From positions 1 to 64,000 of the forward strand of contig CAWBCD010000012.1 in NCBI GenBank assembly GCA_963787205.1: a DNA stretch of 64,000 nt, given 5' to 3'. The notes below the pieces were generated by a model that saw only the letters and a list, made by a program, of their open reading frames with translations, ran no database searches and was not told the DNA's origin. The position numbers and the translations under genes are program-made. Origin of the DNA: DATFNI01 sp963787205. GTDB taxonomy: Bacteria; Bacteroidota; Rhodothermia; Balneolales; DATFMH01. Within the stretch, counting starts at the first letter, position 1, and each line of letters starts with the position of its first letter. This document shows positions 26,986 to 36,430 of this stretch, in pieces.

Positions 26986-27328
26986 AATCCGGTAGCCATC
27001 CCGCTTAAGCGTTTCAATGCATCTCAGAGCATTCCTTCCGTCAGAGTGGTCATACTTTTTTAGCGTCAGCCACGACTCGGCCCCTCAGGCGGCTTTTTCA
27101 CTGATACCCAGTGTATTCCTGTTCTCTATGGATATGCACATCCTGTATGTCCAGGCAGTCGCAGCTTCTCCAAGCGACACTGGCATTATGCGGATGATAG
27201 ACATCCTCAAGAACGATAGTCAAATGAAGCGTACGTTTATTGAGGATATCTCCCGGCAAATCCAAACGCTTTCTGCTAACAAATTGACTCAGATATGCTA
27301 TTCGATCATTCGTATCTGTCTTAATCAT
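26986..27328 (-). pseudogene. Decayed trmH-like (SpoU) RNA methyltransferase
   Basis: Reading the minus strand from ATG 27328 gives a convincing TrmH N-terminus (LHLTIVLEDVYHPHNAS, then RSCDCLDIQDVHI). The frame ends at TGA 27098. The homology continues in another frame after a frameshift near 27110 (LGISEKAA, then GAESWLTLKKYDHSDG), is broken by a TGA at 27085-27087 where an Arg codon would fit (CGA to TGA), and stops at ETLKRDGYRI (26986), ten bases from the end of the M23 gene. The SAM-binding C-terminal half is absent. Three independent lesions mark it as a real pseudogene. Short plus-strand frames here are shadows. Confidence 0.8.
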
Positions 27329-27336
27329 AACCTATT

Positions 27337-27358
27337 ATCCTCAAATAACTTTGAGGAT
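27337..27358. repeat. Hairpin in front of the trmH remnant
   Basis: ATCCTCAAA and TTTGAGGAT form a perfect 9 bp stem with loop TAAC. On the minus strand the GAGGAT arm lies just before the remnant trmH start codon and may once have masked its ribosome-binding site. On the plus strand it lacks a U-tract. Confidence 0.4.
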
Positions 27359-27537
27359 TTCTTAAGATAATATCAATTTGCAATAGATTTTAGGGTACTT
27401 AACATGAGGTCTGGATAACCCAATCGAACTGTCAAATCTTCTCATATGACTTCCTTCCATGGCACACTTCCAGATTTATTATTCCTATCTTTATATAGAG
27501 TCATAATTACATGCAGACAGTATTAATCCATACGGCC

Positions 27538-28275
27538 ATGAAATCGTATATGATTGCATTTGTTTTTTTGTTGTGTTTCGTCTTAACTGGAAGAGCACAA
27601 ACGGTTGAAAATATTATAAAACAAAATATAGCTGCGCGTGGAGGATTACAGCAGATTGAAAAAGTACATTCCATTCAAATGTCGGGTTATGCAACCATGA
27701 ACGGCATGAACGCACCCTTTACAATCATGATGGAAAGACCGGGCAAGCTGCGGATCGAACTGCACATGCAAAATAATACCATTGTTCAGGCATATGACGG
27801 AAACGTCGGATGGGCTCGGATTCCCGACGGCAATGGATCGATAGTCCGACCGATGTCTCCTTCAGAAGCACAATCACTGAAAGACGAAGCGGATTTTGAT
27901 GGGCCCCTGATCCACTACAAACAAAAAGGCAACAAGGTTGTTTTACAGGGTAACGTAACGACGAACGGTATTGACTCCTACGAGTTGCTTGTCACAAATC
28001 CCAAAGGCGAAAAGACAACTATGCTGGTTAACACCCATACATACAACATCACCAGTGAGATAACACATAAGAAAGTTGCCGGGACTAATCCTGTCTCGTC
28101 ACATATGGCCAAAATTGAGACTAACTACAGCGATTTCAAACATGTCCAGGATCTGGTGCTGCCTTATACCATTGAGACCGTTGTCGATGGGAAAAGAATC
28201 TCTGATCTCAAGATTAACGACATTCAACTGAATCCGGATTTCCCTGATTCCCTCTTCGCGATGCCCCCAAGGTAA
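27538..28275 (+). CDS. Secreted LolA-like lipoprotein-sorting family protein
   Basis: A 245-residue exported protein: signal peptide MKSYMIAFVFLLCFVLTGRAQ, then a single half-barrel domain. The opening VENIIKQNIAARGGLQQIEKVHSIQMSGYAT and the later MMERPGKLRIELHMQNNTIVQAYDGNVGW resemble outer-membrane lipoprotein-sorting proteins of the LolA/LolB fold (MucB/RseB-like group). These hold acyl chains or sense lipoproteins in the periplasm. I chose M10 of the open frame (27538) because the signal peptide begins there. It stands alone, convergent with the RsmB-like gene (4 bp gap). Confidence 0.7.
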   Translation: MKSYMIAFVFLLCFVLTGRAQTVENIIKQNIAARGGLQQIEKVHSIQMSGYATMNGMNAPFTIMMERPGKLRIELHMQNNTIVQAYDGNVGWARIPDGNGSIVRPMSPSEAQSLKDEADFDGPLIHYKQKGNKVVLQGNVTTNGIDSYELLVTNPKGEKTTMLVNTHTYNITSEITHKKVAGTNPVSSHMAKIETNYSDFKHVQDLVLPYTIETVVDGKRISDLKINDIQLNPDFPDSLFAMPPR

Positions 28276-28279
28276 TCCG

Positions 28280-29242
28280 TTAACCGATCGTACTACCCGT
28301 TTTTTTGAATTTGCAGATGAAGAATCCTTCATACATATGATCGGGTAGTATTCTTCTTGCCCGTTCAACTTGCCGGTCAAATTCTTTATGTTTCCATGAT
28401 GTCAGGCCGTTCATCCAGCGTGCGGAAGAAGGCATGTCTATTTCCTCGACGGAAAGATTCGCTCCGAATTGCTGGAGAATACGATCTACTACGCCCTCGT
28501 TTTCTTCCGGTGCAAATGTACATGTTGAATAGACAAGGGTACCGCCGGGTTTCAGGCATTGAACGGCTGAGAAGAGTAGCCTGCTCTGTTTACGGACCAT
28601 CTCCTTGACTTTTCGCATCGACCAGTAATGATATGTCTCCGGATCACTTTCCAGGAAACGGCCCTCCGTCGAACAAGGAGCATCAAGAAGTACACGATCG
28701 AAGGCCTCCATATTCCTCTTCCATATTCGTTCACCGTCCCCCATATAGGTTTTTACAAAACCTGCACTATTTCTGGCAAGGTTATCCTGAAGCTTATAAA
28801 ATCGTTTGCGAATTTTCTCGACCGCCAGGATTTGCCCTGTCTCCCCAACGATACCTGCCAATTGAATCGTTTTACTACCCGGTGCAGCAGCCAGGTCCAG
28901 TACGCAGTCTCCCTTCTGTGGATTGAGCACCAGAGGCGGAATCATACTCGAAACGTTTTGGATGTATATTTTCCCCCCCTCAAATTCTCTGGACCGCAAC
29001 AGAGAATCCCGTTGTGTTCTTTCAACCGTCCAAACGTCATCGAAACCCTCTACGGGTTCCGGATTAATACCCTCGTCCTCTAAATGGGACAGACATTCCC
29101 TGCTCCCTCCATTCATCCTGTTCAAACGAAAAGCCGTAACCTTTTCATGAGAAAACGTACTGATCACGGATTCATACCATTCCTGCTGCAGAATAGCATG
29201 CATTCTACTTATGAACGGCTCAGGCAACCATGACTGACTCAT
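28280..29242 (-). CDS. RsmB/NOP-family RNA m5C methyltransferase
   Basis: A 320-residue SAM-dependent methyltransferase. Motif I is DLAAAPGSKTIQLA (~114), motif IV is LDAPCSTEGRF (~190), and motif VI is YSTCTFAPEENEGVVD (~240). The two cysteines in motifs IV and VI are the release and nucleophile residues of the family, and both are present. The core domain is complete, but there is no N-terminal NusB-like extension or C-terminal PUA domain, so the target (rRNA or tRNA) cannot be decided. It is transcribed alone after the response regulator at 29282-29968, with a gap of 39 bp. Confidence 0.9.
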   Translation of the reverse strand: MSQSWLPEPFISRMHAILQQEWYESVISTFSHEKVTAFRLNRMNGGSRECLSHLEDEGINPEPVEGFDDVWTVERTQRDSLLRSREFEGGKIYIQNVSSMIPPLVLNPQKGDCVLDLAAAPGSKTIQLAGIVGETGQILAVEKIRKRFYKLQDNLARNSAGFVKTYMGDGERIWKRNMEAFDRVLLDAPCSTEGRFLESDPETYHYWSMRKVKEMVRKQSRLLFSAVQCLKPGGTLVYSTCTFAPEENEGVVDRILQQFGANLSVEEIDMPSSARWMNGLTSWKHKEFDRQVERARRILPDHMYEGFFICKFKKTGSTIG

Positions 29243-29281
29243 TCAGAGAAACCACATTTGTGATTAGCAGACAGACGAATA

Positions 29282-29968
29282 TCAGCCCGGACAATTAAGA
29301 CGAAATCCTTCTCCACGTATTGTTTCGATGAGATCTTCGTCCAGTTCCGAACGCATCTTTTTGCGCAGGTAGCTGATATAAACATTCACAAAGTTCGTTT
29401 GTGTATCGAAATAGATGTGCCAGACATTCTCAGAGAGTTCCTGACGAGAGACCACTTCATTTTTGTGTTTTAAGAAGTATGCGAGCAGGTTAAACTCGTT
29501 GTTTGTCAGAAAGATTAACTTGTCCTTAATCTTGAACTCCCGGTTCAGCAGGTCCAACTTAAGCAGACCACAAATAAGGACTTCCTTACGCTCGGCTTTT
29601 TCGACTTGTTTTTTTCTGCGGGCAATAGTTTTTATCCGCGCAACAAGCTCCTTAAAATCAAAAGGCTTGGTGACATAATCATCTGCTCCATATTCAAAAC
29701 CTTCGACTTTGACGTCTACTTTCTTGGTACCCGTAAGGAAAATTAACGGGGTTTCATTTCCCTGTTCCCTAAGGTTCTTCAAGACTTCGAGTCCGGTAGT
29801 ATCAGGCAAGTCGATGTCCATGAGAATACAGTCAAATTCATTATCCAAGGCAAGTTTAAGGCCCTCATTTCCCATTCCAGAATCCATGACCTCAAACTCA
29901 TGATTCTTCAAATAAGATCTGAGAACACTCCGGATGGATTCTTCGTCTTCGACAACTAAAATTTTCAT
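29282..29968 (-). CDS. OmpR-family response regulator (orphan)
   Basis: A 228-residue regulator: receiver domain with E7-D8-E9, D51 in CILMDIDLP, threonine in IFLTGTKK and lysine in VTKPF, then a winged-helix domain (~130-228) ending IETIRGEGFRLNCPG. I placed the start at 29968 (MKILVVEDEE), where receiver domains begin; the frame is open for another 22 codons upstream, with a poor ribosome site in both cases. No histidine kinase gene is next to it. Its target genes are unknown. Confidence 0.88.
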   Translation of the reverse strand: MKILVVEDEESIRSVLRSYLKNHEFEVMDSGMGNEGLKLALDNEFDCILMDIDLPDTTGLEVLKNLREQGNETPLIFLTGTKKVDVKVEGFEYGADDYVTKPFDFKELVARIKTIARRKKQVEKAERKEVLICGLLKLDLLNREFKIKDKLIFLTNNEFNLLAYFLKHKNEVVSRQELSENVWHIYFDTQTNFVNVYISYLRKKMRSELDEDLIETIRGEGFRLNCPG

Positions 29969-30124
29969 ATCAGTAGTTTTATTGCTACGGTTAGCAAGAT
30001 CAATTGCATCATTTGTGCCATATTTGGTATCCATAACGACTCAATAACCTTATGATGCTTAATGTTAAATCTGTGTTATATTAAGAAATTCTACAATTTT
30101 CTGCCGATATATAAATATCGGCAC

Positions 30125-30817
30125 CTAAACAATCTCCTTAAATCCTATTGATAACAACCACTTAAGCGCCTCATTAAGATAATCATGACTTAAATCATGC
30201 CCCCCTTCGAGCAATTTTATGTCGGCTTGTAGTCCTTTTTCTCTCAAAAGAGCAATTTCTTGTTCTTGTCTTTCGTGTACTACATTATCGTCATTCTTAC
30301 CATGTAATGCCAATACTTTTATATGTTTGCGATCATTCCAGTCGCCTGATACTACCTCCGTTTTTATGCGGCAACCGGTCAGAATCATGGCATTCGTGTG
30401 TTTCCATCTCGTCAAACCGAAATATCCCCCGACATACCCCCCCATCGAATAACCGAAAATGGCAAGCTGGTTTATGGTTACGAATGAGGCCAACTGATCA
30501 ATGATATCTTGTATAAACTCGGATGTATACTCCAGAGAACGTATAAAATTGTCGCCGTTACCATCATACAGATACCAGGAATATCCCCATTTCTTTCCTT
30601 TGCGCAGCACCGTGTATTCCGGATAGGGACCCTGGATATAAAGATGATAGGCTTCAAGCTTGTGCATTGGTTCAGTTGCAGAAACGAAGCTTTCCATATC
30701 CTGACCATAACCGTGCAGATACAATATCATCGGTTTGCCCCCCGCCTCGCCCGTTTGATATAAACGATAGGGAACTTCTATTTTAAATGAGGTTTTGCCT
30801 GAGTTTAATACTTCCAT
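30125..30817 (-). CDS. Alpha/beta hydrolase (esterase-like)
   Basis: A 230-residue cytoplasmic hydrolase without a signal peptide. The oxyanion segment MILYLHGYGQDMESF (~31-45), the nucleophile elbow GYSMGGY (Ser ~145), an acid in HGKNDDNV (~175) and the catalytic His in LEGGHDLSHD (~207) give a complete triad. It resembles phospholipase/carboxylesterase and dienelactone-hydrolase-like families. The substrate is unknown. It follows trkA with a 13 bp gap and may be transcribed with the potassium-uptake genes. Confidence 0.8.
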   Translation of the reverse strand: MEVLNSGKTSFKIEVPYRLYQTGEAGGKPMILYLHGYGQDMESFVSATEPMHKLEAYHLYIQGPYPEYTVLRKGKKWGYSWYLYDGNGDNFIRSLEYTSEFIQDIIDQLASFVTINQLAIFGYSMGGYVGGYFGLTRWKHTNAMILTGCRIKTEVVSGDWNDRKHIKVLALHGKNDDNVVHERQEQEIALLREKGLQADIKLLEGGHDLSHDYLNEALKWLLSIGFKEIV

Positions 30818-30830
30818 GCAGGGATTATAA

Positions 30831-31538
30831 TTATCGGTTTGCGGTGCTCAGCATCTTGTTAATACTCTTTTCACTACCCACTAACACCAGTTTGTCGCCT
30901 TTGACAACCCGTGTATCAGCGGTTAAAACACCCAGTACCTCGAAGTTTTCGTTTGAATCATCCTCTATTTCAGGAAGCAGGGGCCTTTTTATAGTGATCA
31001 GGTTTACATTATATCTGCTGCGCAGGTGCAGCTCCTGGAGGGTATGATTATACATCATCTTGGGCGCATCCAGTTCAAATATCGCGAGATCTTCCGTGAG
31101 TTCGAAAACATCCCGGACACTGGTATGAAGAAGTGCGATGGCCATGCGTTCTCCAACCTGCTTCTCAGGATGAATAACTTGTCGTATCCCGATCTTTTTC
31201 AGTATCGTCTCCTGCGTTTCATTACTGGCTCTGGCAATAATTCGACTGACACCGGCATTCAACAGTTCCATGGCAATCAACACAACCGGTTCAAACACTT
31301 CACCGATGGCAATTACTGCAACATCCACATTGGTAACACCATGCGCGGAGAGTTGTTCAGGATCCGTGGCATCGAAGCAAATGGCTTCTGCTACGTACCT
31401 TTTTATAGCCTCGATGCGCTCCATGTTGTGATCTATCGCCATCACAAAGGCTCCTTTTTCCGCAAGTGTTTTGGCAAGCGAGAAACCAAAAGCTCCGAGG
31501 CCGATGACGGCAAATTGTATATCTTTTTCTCTAGCCAT
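30831..31538 (-). CDS. trkA: Potassium-uptake regulatory subunit TrkA/KtrA
   Basis: A 235-residue RCK protein that binds NAD(H)/nucleotides and gates the TrkH/KtrB channel. The N-terminal Rossmann domain has VIGLGAFGFSLAKTLAEKG and the acidic D36 in VMAIDHN. A C-terminal TrkA_C domain (~150-235) follows. It is a single RCK unit like KtrA, not the double unit of E. coli TrkA. It lies 31 bp after trkH, in the same operon. Confidence 0.92.
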   Translation of the reverse strand: MAREKDIQFAVIGLGAFGFSLAKTLAEKGAFVMAIDHNMERIEAIKRYVAEAICFDATDPEQLSAHGVTNVDVAVIAIGEVFEPVVLIAMELLNAGVSRIIARASNETQETILKKIGIRQVIHPEKQVGERMAIALLHTSVRDVFELTEDLAIFELDAPKMMYNHTLQELHLRSRYNVNLITIKRPLLPEIEDDSNENFEVLGVLTADTRVVKGDKLVLVGSEKSINKMLSTANR

Positions 31539-31569
31539 TCCTACTAATAATTTTAACAGTTTCCATCAT

Positions 31570-33451
31570 TTATGAGACCAGCACCGACTCTATCGGATAC
31601 TGGTATTTTCGCTTATCAATCTTTTTAGCAAATGCAACGGCCAATGTGATGCTACCGACACGCCCCGTATACATGGACAAGACCAGGATGACCTTACCGA
31701 CGCTGTTTAGCTGTTGGGTAATCCCCCGTGACAATCCAACGGTTGCAAATGCAGAAATCTCTTCAAATAAAAGATCTACAAAATTCTGATGTTCAAAAAT
31801 TGTGAGCAAGAGTGTGCTTCCCATCACCAGCACAGCCCCAAGTATTAATGCCGTGAGAGCTTCAAATACAACATCTACAGGTAATGTCTTGCGAGCCACT
31901 TCTATCCTCTTGTGCCCCCTTATGGTAGATCCCACCGCCAGTGCAAGCACAGCAATCGTTGTTGTTTTGACACCACCTCCTGTGGAACCGGGCGACGCCC
32001 CGATAAACATAAGAATCATCATAAACATCGTTGCAGGCGGACCAATACGGCCGATGTCAACCGTGTTAAATCCGGCCGTCCTTGTCGTGACACTTTGGAA
32101 GAACGAGATCATCACCTTCTGAGAGGCCGTATACCCGGCCATGATGCCGCTCCATTCGGTTGCCAGCAGTGTTACCGTACCAGAAAAGATCAATACAAGG
32201 GTTGTGATGATAACCAGCCGAGAGTGTACAGACAACCCGTAGGTGCGCGGCTTCCCCCTTTTAATGTTGGCCCCTAATTCCCAAATCGTTGTAAATCCAA
32301 GACCTCCAAATATGATCAGCAGCATGGTTGTGATATTCACACCGGGGTTGATGACATTAACATGGTCGGCGAAACTGTTTGAAAACAGTGAAAACCCGGC
32401 ATTACAAAAAGCTGAGATAGAATGAAATATGGAAAACCAGGCCCTGTTAAGCGGATCAGGAATAAGATGACGCCAGCTTATATAAAAGGAAACGGCACCG
32501 AGCAACTCTATAAATAACGTTAAACCAATAATACGCCGAAGTGTCCCGAATATCTCGTTAACACTTTTCTCTCCCAGAATCTCCCTCATAAAGGTTAACT
32601 GCCCGACCCCAAGACTGCTGCGCAGGAACATAGCGAAGAAAGTGGCAAAAGTGACAATGCCGATACCACCGAGTTGAATCAAAATCATGACCACGAGTTG
32701 CCCCAGTACTGTAAGATGTCTGGCAGTATCAACTACAATCAGGCCGGTGACGCAAACGGCGCTGGTTGATGTGAACAATGCATTCACAAACGACAGGCCC
32801 TTCTCATCGACTGTCATTCTGGGCATCATCAGAATAAGTGCCCCGAAAAAGGATCAGCAGCATGAAACTTATGACAAGCAGACGTCCCGTATTATTTCCG
32901 ACATCCAGAACAGCTGGTGTACCCTGAATGACTTTAATCACTATTAGTAAGAACAAGTACAGTTTAACAGCACCCAATACCCACGCACGGGGATCAACAA
33001 TACCAAGCGATTCGAGAAGACCAAAATGTAGAGTAAAATCGCTGATCCAATATGAAAGGATGATGAGTATCGCAAATATCGTTAGTAAAGCCTCAAACCA
33101 GCGTTTCTTCAGAAAAGAGACACGCCTCGATGTCAGGATGACCCTGAGAACGAAGAAGAATACGAATCCATGTAGCAGACCGATTTCCAAAACCTTGTTC
33201 CACTCCCGGATATCGTAACTGAGCCGGAACCCAAAAGGTATCACAATCGTCAGGAAGGCGACGAATACCAAAATGAATGAAACAGCTTTCAGATAAGGCT
33301 CTACTTTCAGGTTTACTTCGTAGAGCTCATCTTCAATATTCTGTAAAGCAAGCCCGTAGTCCCTCTTGTAACGTTTGCGGTAATACCTGAATAAAATCTT
33401 TAAAATTTTCCAATAACGGCTAATTTTCATACGAGTCAATATAATGAACAC
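31570..33451 (-). CDS. trkH: Potassium transporter TrkH/KtrB, split by a frameshift
   Basis: Two overlapping frames together encode one ~626-residue protein. The first (33451 to 32804) supplies an N-terminal membrane region of ~210 residues; the second (to 31570) supplies the TrkH core. The first frame reads MLLILFRGTYSDD where ILFGALILMMPRMTVDEKG is expected, and removal of one base from the A5 run at 32846-32850 (T5 on the coding strand) joins them exactly. All four pore loops keep their filter glycine: AVCVTGL, AFCNAGF, TTRTAGFN and AFATVGL. It transports K+ (or Na+ and K+) together with TrkA. The extra base may be a sequencing error, since the rest of the gene shows no decay. Confidence 0.85.
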
Positions 33452-33835
33452 TTAATGATTTACCGGACCGATCTTTCGAAGCGGTGTATCTATCTGATTT
33501 TAATTACGCTAAATAGCCAAATTTAATCAGCAAAATCTGTCTCCAATCCATGCTTTAGGTGATTCAACTGTGTTAGCTGAATTGCCCTTCTATAAATCTT
33601 GCACATAAAAAGTTTAATTGTATATATAACTAATAACATTCTAATGGCAACACTCGTTGCGACACATTAACTTCCCAGTGTAAGGGGGCGACATTCAAAC
33701 ATAAAATATTTATATAACCATTCAGGAACGGAAGATCCTCAGTGGTATACATAATGCAATAATTTATTTTGTGATTCGGCAAAAAGTACATTCAGCAATC
33801 GAAATTGAGGTCCAGGGTTATAATTTTTTTCCAGG
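33452..33835. other. Intergenic region without a recognisable gene
   Basis: This 384 bp AT-rich gap lies between the divergent trkH and the hypothetical membrane protein gene, so promoters for both must be here. I saw no RNA gene, repeat or clear operator. Confidence 0.4.
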
Positions 33836-34330
33836 ATGAGAGAAATTAAAATATCCTTGATAGACCCACCAACGACCATTCAGGGCCGCTTTTTGCGAAT
33901 TTTTTTGCTGCCCATGCTTGGCGTAGGTTATTTTTTGATCGGATTGTCCGACTCTATTTCCTTGCACAATGAAGGTCATTGGCTGGGAATTCTCATCACC
34001 CCTTATTTCTTTTTTGCACTGGCTCTTGTACTGCAGGGATATATCCTCAGTTATTCCGACAGAAAGAACTATATCATGTTGCGTAAAGAGTATATCATCC
34101 TAAAAAAGCCATTCCGACGAAAAAAAATCATCCCCACAGATCAGGTCCGCGACATCTATTTCACTAAAGAGTGTGTAGCTATCAAGTTACACACTCTCGA
34201 AAAAATCGAAGTCAAATACTTCCTGACATTTGAGCACATAGAAATGTTCAAACAGGCGGTATCCGAATACCTGTCCAGGGACATTTCTTCCCGCCCGTCT
34301 TCCTCCTCTGTGAGCTATTCAAACATATGA
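33836..34330 (+). CDS. Hypothetical membrane protein with two helices and a PH-like tail
   Basis: A 164-residue protein of unknown function. Two hydrophobic helices (about 20-42 and 51-72) are followed by a basic linker (KKPFRRKKIIPTDQ) and a short beta-rich segment (RDIYFTKECVAIKLHTLEKIEV) that is reminiscent of bacterial PH-like domains, then an amphipathic helix and a Ser-rich tail. The ATG at 33836 is preceded by no strong ribosome site. It converges on the DUF4837 gene (43 bp gap). Confidence 0.6.
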   Translation: MREIKISLIDPPTTIQGRFLRIFLLPMLGVGYFLIGLSDSISLHNEGHWLGILITPYFFFALALVLQGYILSYSDRKNYIMLRKEYIILKKPFRRKKIIPTDQVRDIYFTKECVAIKLHTLEKIEVKYFLTFEHIEMFKQAVSEYLSRDISSRPSSSSVSYSNI

Positions 34331-34373
34331 TCTTTGAGGATCAAAGAGATCCTCCATATTAATATCGTATTGA

Positions 34374-35507
34374 CTATTTCTTAGTTTGCTGTCCCTCATC
34401 GCTCTTTCGCAGTGACTTTCCGGCAAGTTGTGCCGGTGTAAGTGTTGAATCCGCTTTGAATGTATACGCCATTGCCTCAAACTCACGGACAAATCTACGT
34501 TTTAGGTACCGGGGGGCAAATTCTGCAAATTCCATGGAGTACAATCTGTGCTGATAGGGCACATAAAATGTGTAGTTGACAAACGGGCCTCCCATAGCGC
34601 CATGATGCATGCGCCATCTTCCGTGAGTTACGATACCATAGAATCCCTTAAATGTGATCGTCCGTGAAAGCACATCGGTGCGGTATTCCGTCGTCACATA
34701 TGCGCTATCCTCTGTCCCCTGGATACGAGCTTCATTCAGACTGTCGCGCGTTGCATTTACCCACTGCGGGTCGAGATAATCGATATTATTGACATTATTC
34801 TTCCACCAAACCCATATCCAGCGATCGTTGTCCGGCAGAGACCTTCTCAGGACAACAAAATTGGCTGTATCTACATCAAGAGTATAATCATGCTCAATCC
34901 TGATCTTCCAGCCATGTTCTCTCCACAGAGTGTCTTCCACGGCCACTTGTTCTCCGCGATCATAGATTTGATCCTGGTACCTTTGCCGTTGAACGGTCAT
35001 GATATTATCGAGAAGCTGCTGCTCCGAGTCCAATATTCTATTTGCCAGAGCTGAGTCAGACGTTGAGGTCAGCAACAGGGTCCACTGGTTACGATACCAT
35101 TTATTTTTGAGTGGAAAAGCAAAGTTTTTGCCATTTTCCACCAATTGTTGAACAGGTTTGCTCAGCAGTGATCGCAGATAAGCGGCTGTGTTTGTGCTGT
35201 CATTCAGCGGAGCAGCAAAAATCACATTCTTTTGTTCCTTGGCAAATTCAAGATCCGAGTTATCTTTCAGATTTAAAAAATGCAGATCAAATCGCGGCTG
35301 CTCTGAGGGGAGAGTGGTTATAGGGCTGCCGAACACTTTACGAATAGCATTGGCAGTCTGACTATCCCATTTTGCGGAGTCCATGACGACATAGATCTCA
35401 TCAATAGGACCCGTCGCATCTTTACGATAGTCCCCGCTACACGCCTGGAAGATGTAAAGGCTGGATAGAAGCAGCAAAAATGGTGTAAATATTTTTTTCA
35501 TTTTCAT
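34374..35507 (-). CDS. DUF4837-family lipoprotein
   Basis: A 377-residue exported lipoprotein: MKMKKIFTPFLLLLSSLYIF is followed by a lipobox ending at Cys (FQAC). The mature part begins GDYRKDATGPIDEIYVVMD and contains KNVIFAAPLND and the late segment GFYGIVTHGRWRMHHGAMGGPF, both recognisable as DUF4837, a family restricted to Bacteroidota relatives and of unknown role. I placed the start at 35507 because the signal sequence begins there; the frame stays open to 35606, where it would overlap trpA. It follows trpA by 95 bp. Confidence 0.82.
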   Translation of the reverse strand: MKMKKIFTPFLLLLSSLYIFQACSGDYRKDATGPIDEIYVVMDSAKWDSQTANAIRKVFGSPITTLPSEQPRFDLHFLNLKDNSDLEFAKEQKNVIFAAPLNDSTNTAAYLRSLLSKPVQQLVENGKNFAFPLKNKWYRNQWTLLLTSTSDSALANRILDSEQQLLDNIMTVQRQRYQDQIYDRGEQVAVEDTLWREHGWKIRIEHDYTLDVDTANFVVLRRSLPDNDRWIWVWWKNNVNNIDYLDPQWVNATRDSLNEARIQGTEDSAYVTTEYRTDVLSRTITFKGFYGIVTHGRWRMHHGAMGGPFVNYTFYVPYQHRLYSMEFAEFAPRYLKRRFVREFEAMAYTFKADSTLTPAQLAGKSLRKSDEGQQTKK

Positions 35508-35602
35508 TGGTAATTCTTGCAGAGTCTTGAGTCTTATAAGAATGCCACCATCAAGGTTTTTCTGAATAATATTACATAAAGATACGATTTCACTGTAATA
35601 CC

Positions 35603-36421
35603 TCAATGGTTGCCTGAACCGTACTTTAACTCCCTAACAAAATCTGACACATTTTCCTTCCATCCCTCATCAGGATAAGCCTGTCGGATACAATCGATTA
35701 AAGCACTTCCTACGATAAAACCTTCCGCATTAGCGGCTATCTTCATGGCATCATTGTGATTTTTGATGCCAAATCCAATCAATACCGGATTTTTTGTAAC
35801 ATGTGTTTTCACCCGGTTAATAAAACGATTAACGGAGGCCGACACTTCTTCACCAGATCTGGCACCTGTCACCCCGGTAACGGAAACGCAATATACGAAA
35901 CCTTTAGAAAGCTGATCTATCTTCTCAAGCCGCTTATCGCTTGTATTCGGAGCAACCAGAAAGATCATATCCAGACCATTTTTTATAGCAGGATCATGAA
36001 CCATTTGCGCGTCTTCGGGAGGCAGATCCGGCAGTATCAATCCATCTACTCCTGCTTCGGAGGCATCCTTGCAAAAAGCTTCGGCACCATAGTGCATCAC
36101 CGGATTCAGATAGCCCATCAGGATAACCGGGATATCCGATTGTTTGCGAAATTCCTTCACCATCTCAAAAATGCGCTTCATGCGAATCCCGTGCTTTAGT
36201 GCTTCATTACTGGCATACTGAATCGTCGGTCCATCGGCCAGCGGATCACTGTACGGCATGCCGAGTTCAATGATGTCTGCCCCGGAGTTCACTAAATTCA
36301 GCATCAGATCCACGGTTTCATCCGGATCAGGATAGCCGGCGGTCAGAAAGAGACTCAGGATCTTTTCGTCTTCTTTCTTTTGTTCAAAAAGGGTCTGGAT
36401 TCGGTTTTTTGTCGTGATCAT
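35603..36421 (-). CDS. trpA: Tryptophan synthase alpha chain
   Basis: A 272-residue TIM barrel that cleaves indole-3-glycerol phosphate to indole and glyceraldehyde 3-phosphate. The catalytic residues E52 (IIELGMPYSDP) and D63 (LADGPTIQ) are present, as are phosphate-binding loops such as CVSVTGVTGARSG. It is the last gene of the trp operon, 9 bp after trpB, and would form the alpha2-beta2 complex with TrpB, through which indole is channelled. Length is normal. Confidence 0.96.
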   Translation of the reverse strand: MITTKNRIQTLFEQKKEDEKILSLFLTAGYPDPDETVDLMLNLVNSGADIIELGMPYSDPLADGPTIQYASNEALKHGIRMKRIFEMVKEFRKQSDIPVILMGYLNPVMHYGAEAFCKDASEAGVDGLILPDLPPEDAQMVHDPAIKNGLDMIFLVAPNTSDKRLEKIDQLSKGFVYCVSVTGVTGARSGEEVSASVNRFINRVKTHVTKNPVLIGFGIKNHNDAMKIAANAEGFIVGSALIDCIRQAYPDEGWKENVSDFVRELKYGSGNH

Positions 36422-36430
36422 TGAATTCTT

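Noticed and set aside
27017..27370. Plus-strand open frame of 117 codons after the M23 gene
   Set aside because: The opposite strand carries clear TrmH-like sequence over the same bases, and the plus-strand protein has no recognisable domain or ribosome site. It is a shadow of the trmH remnant.
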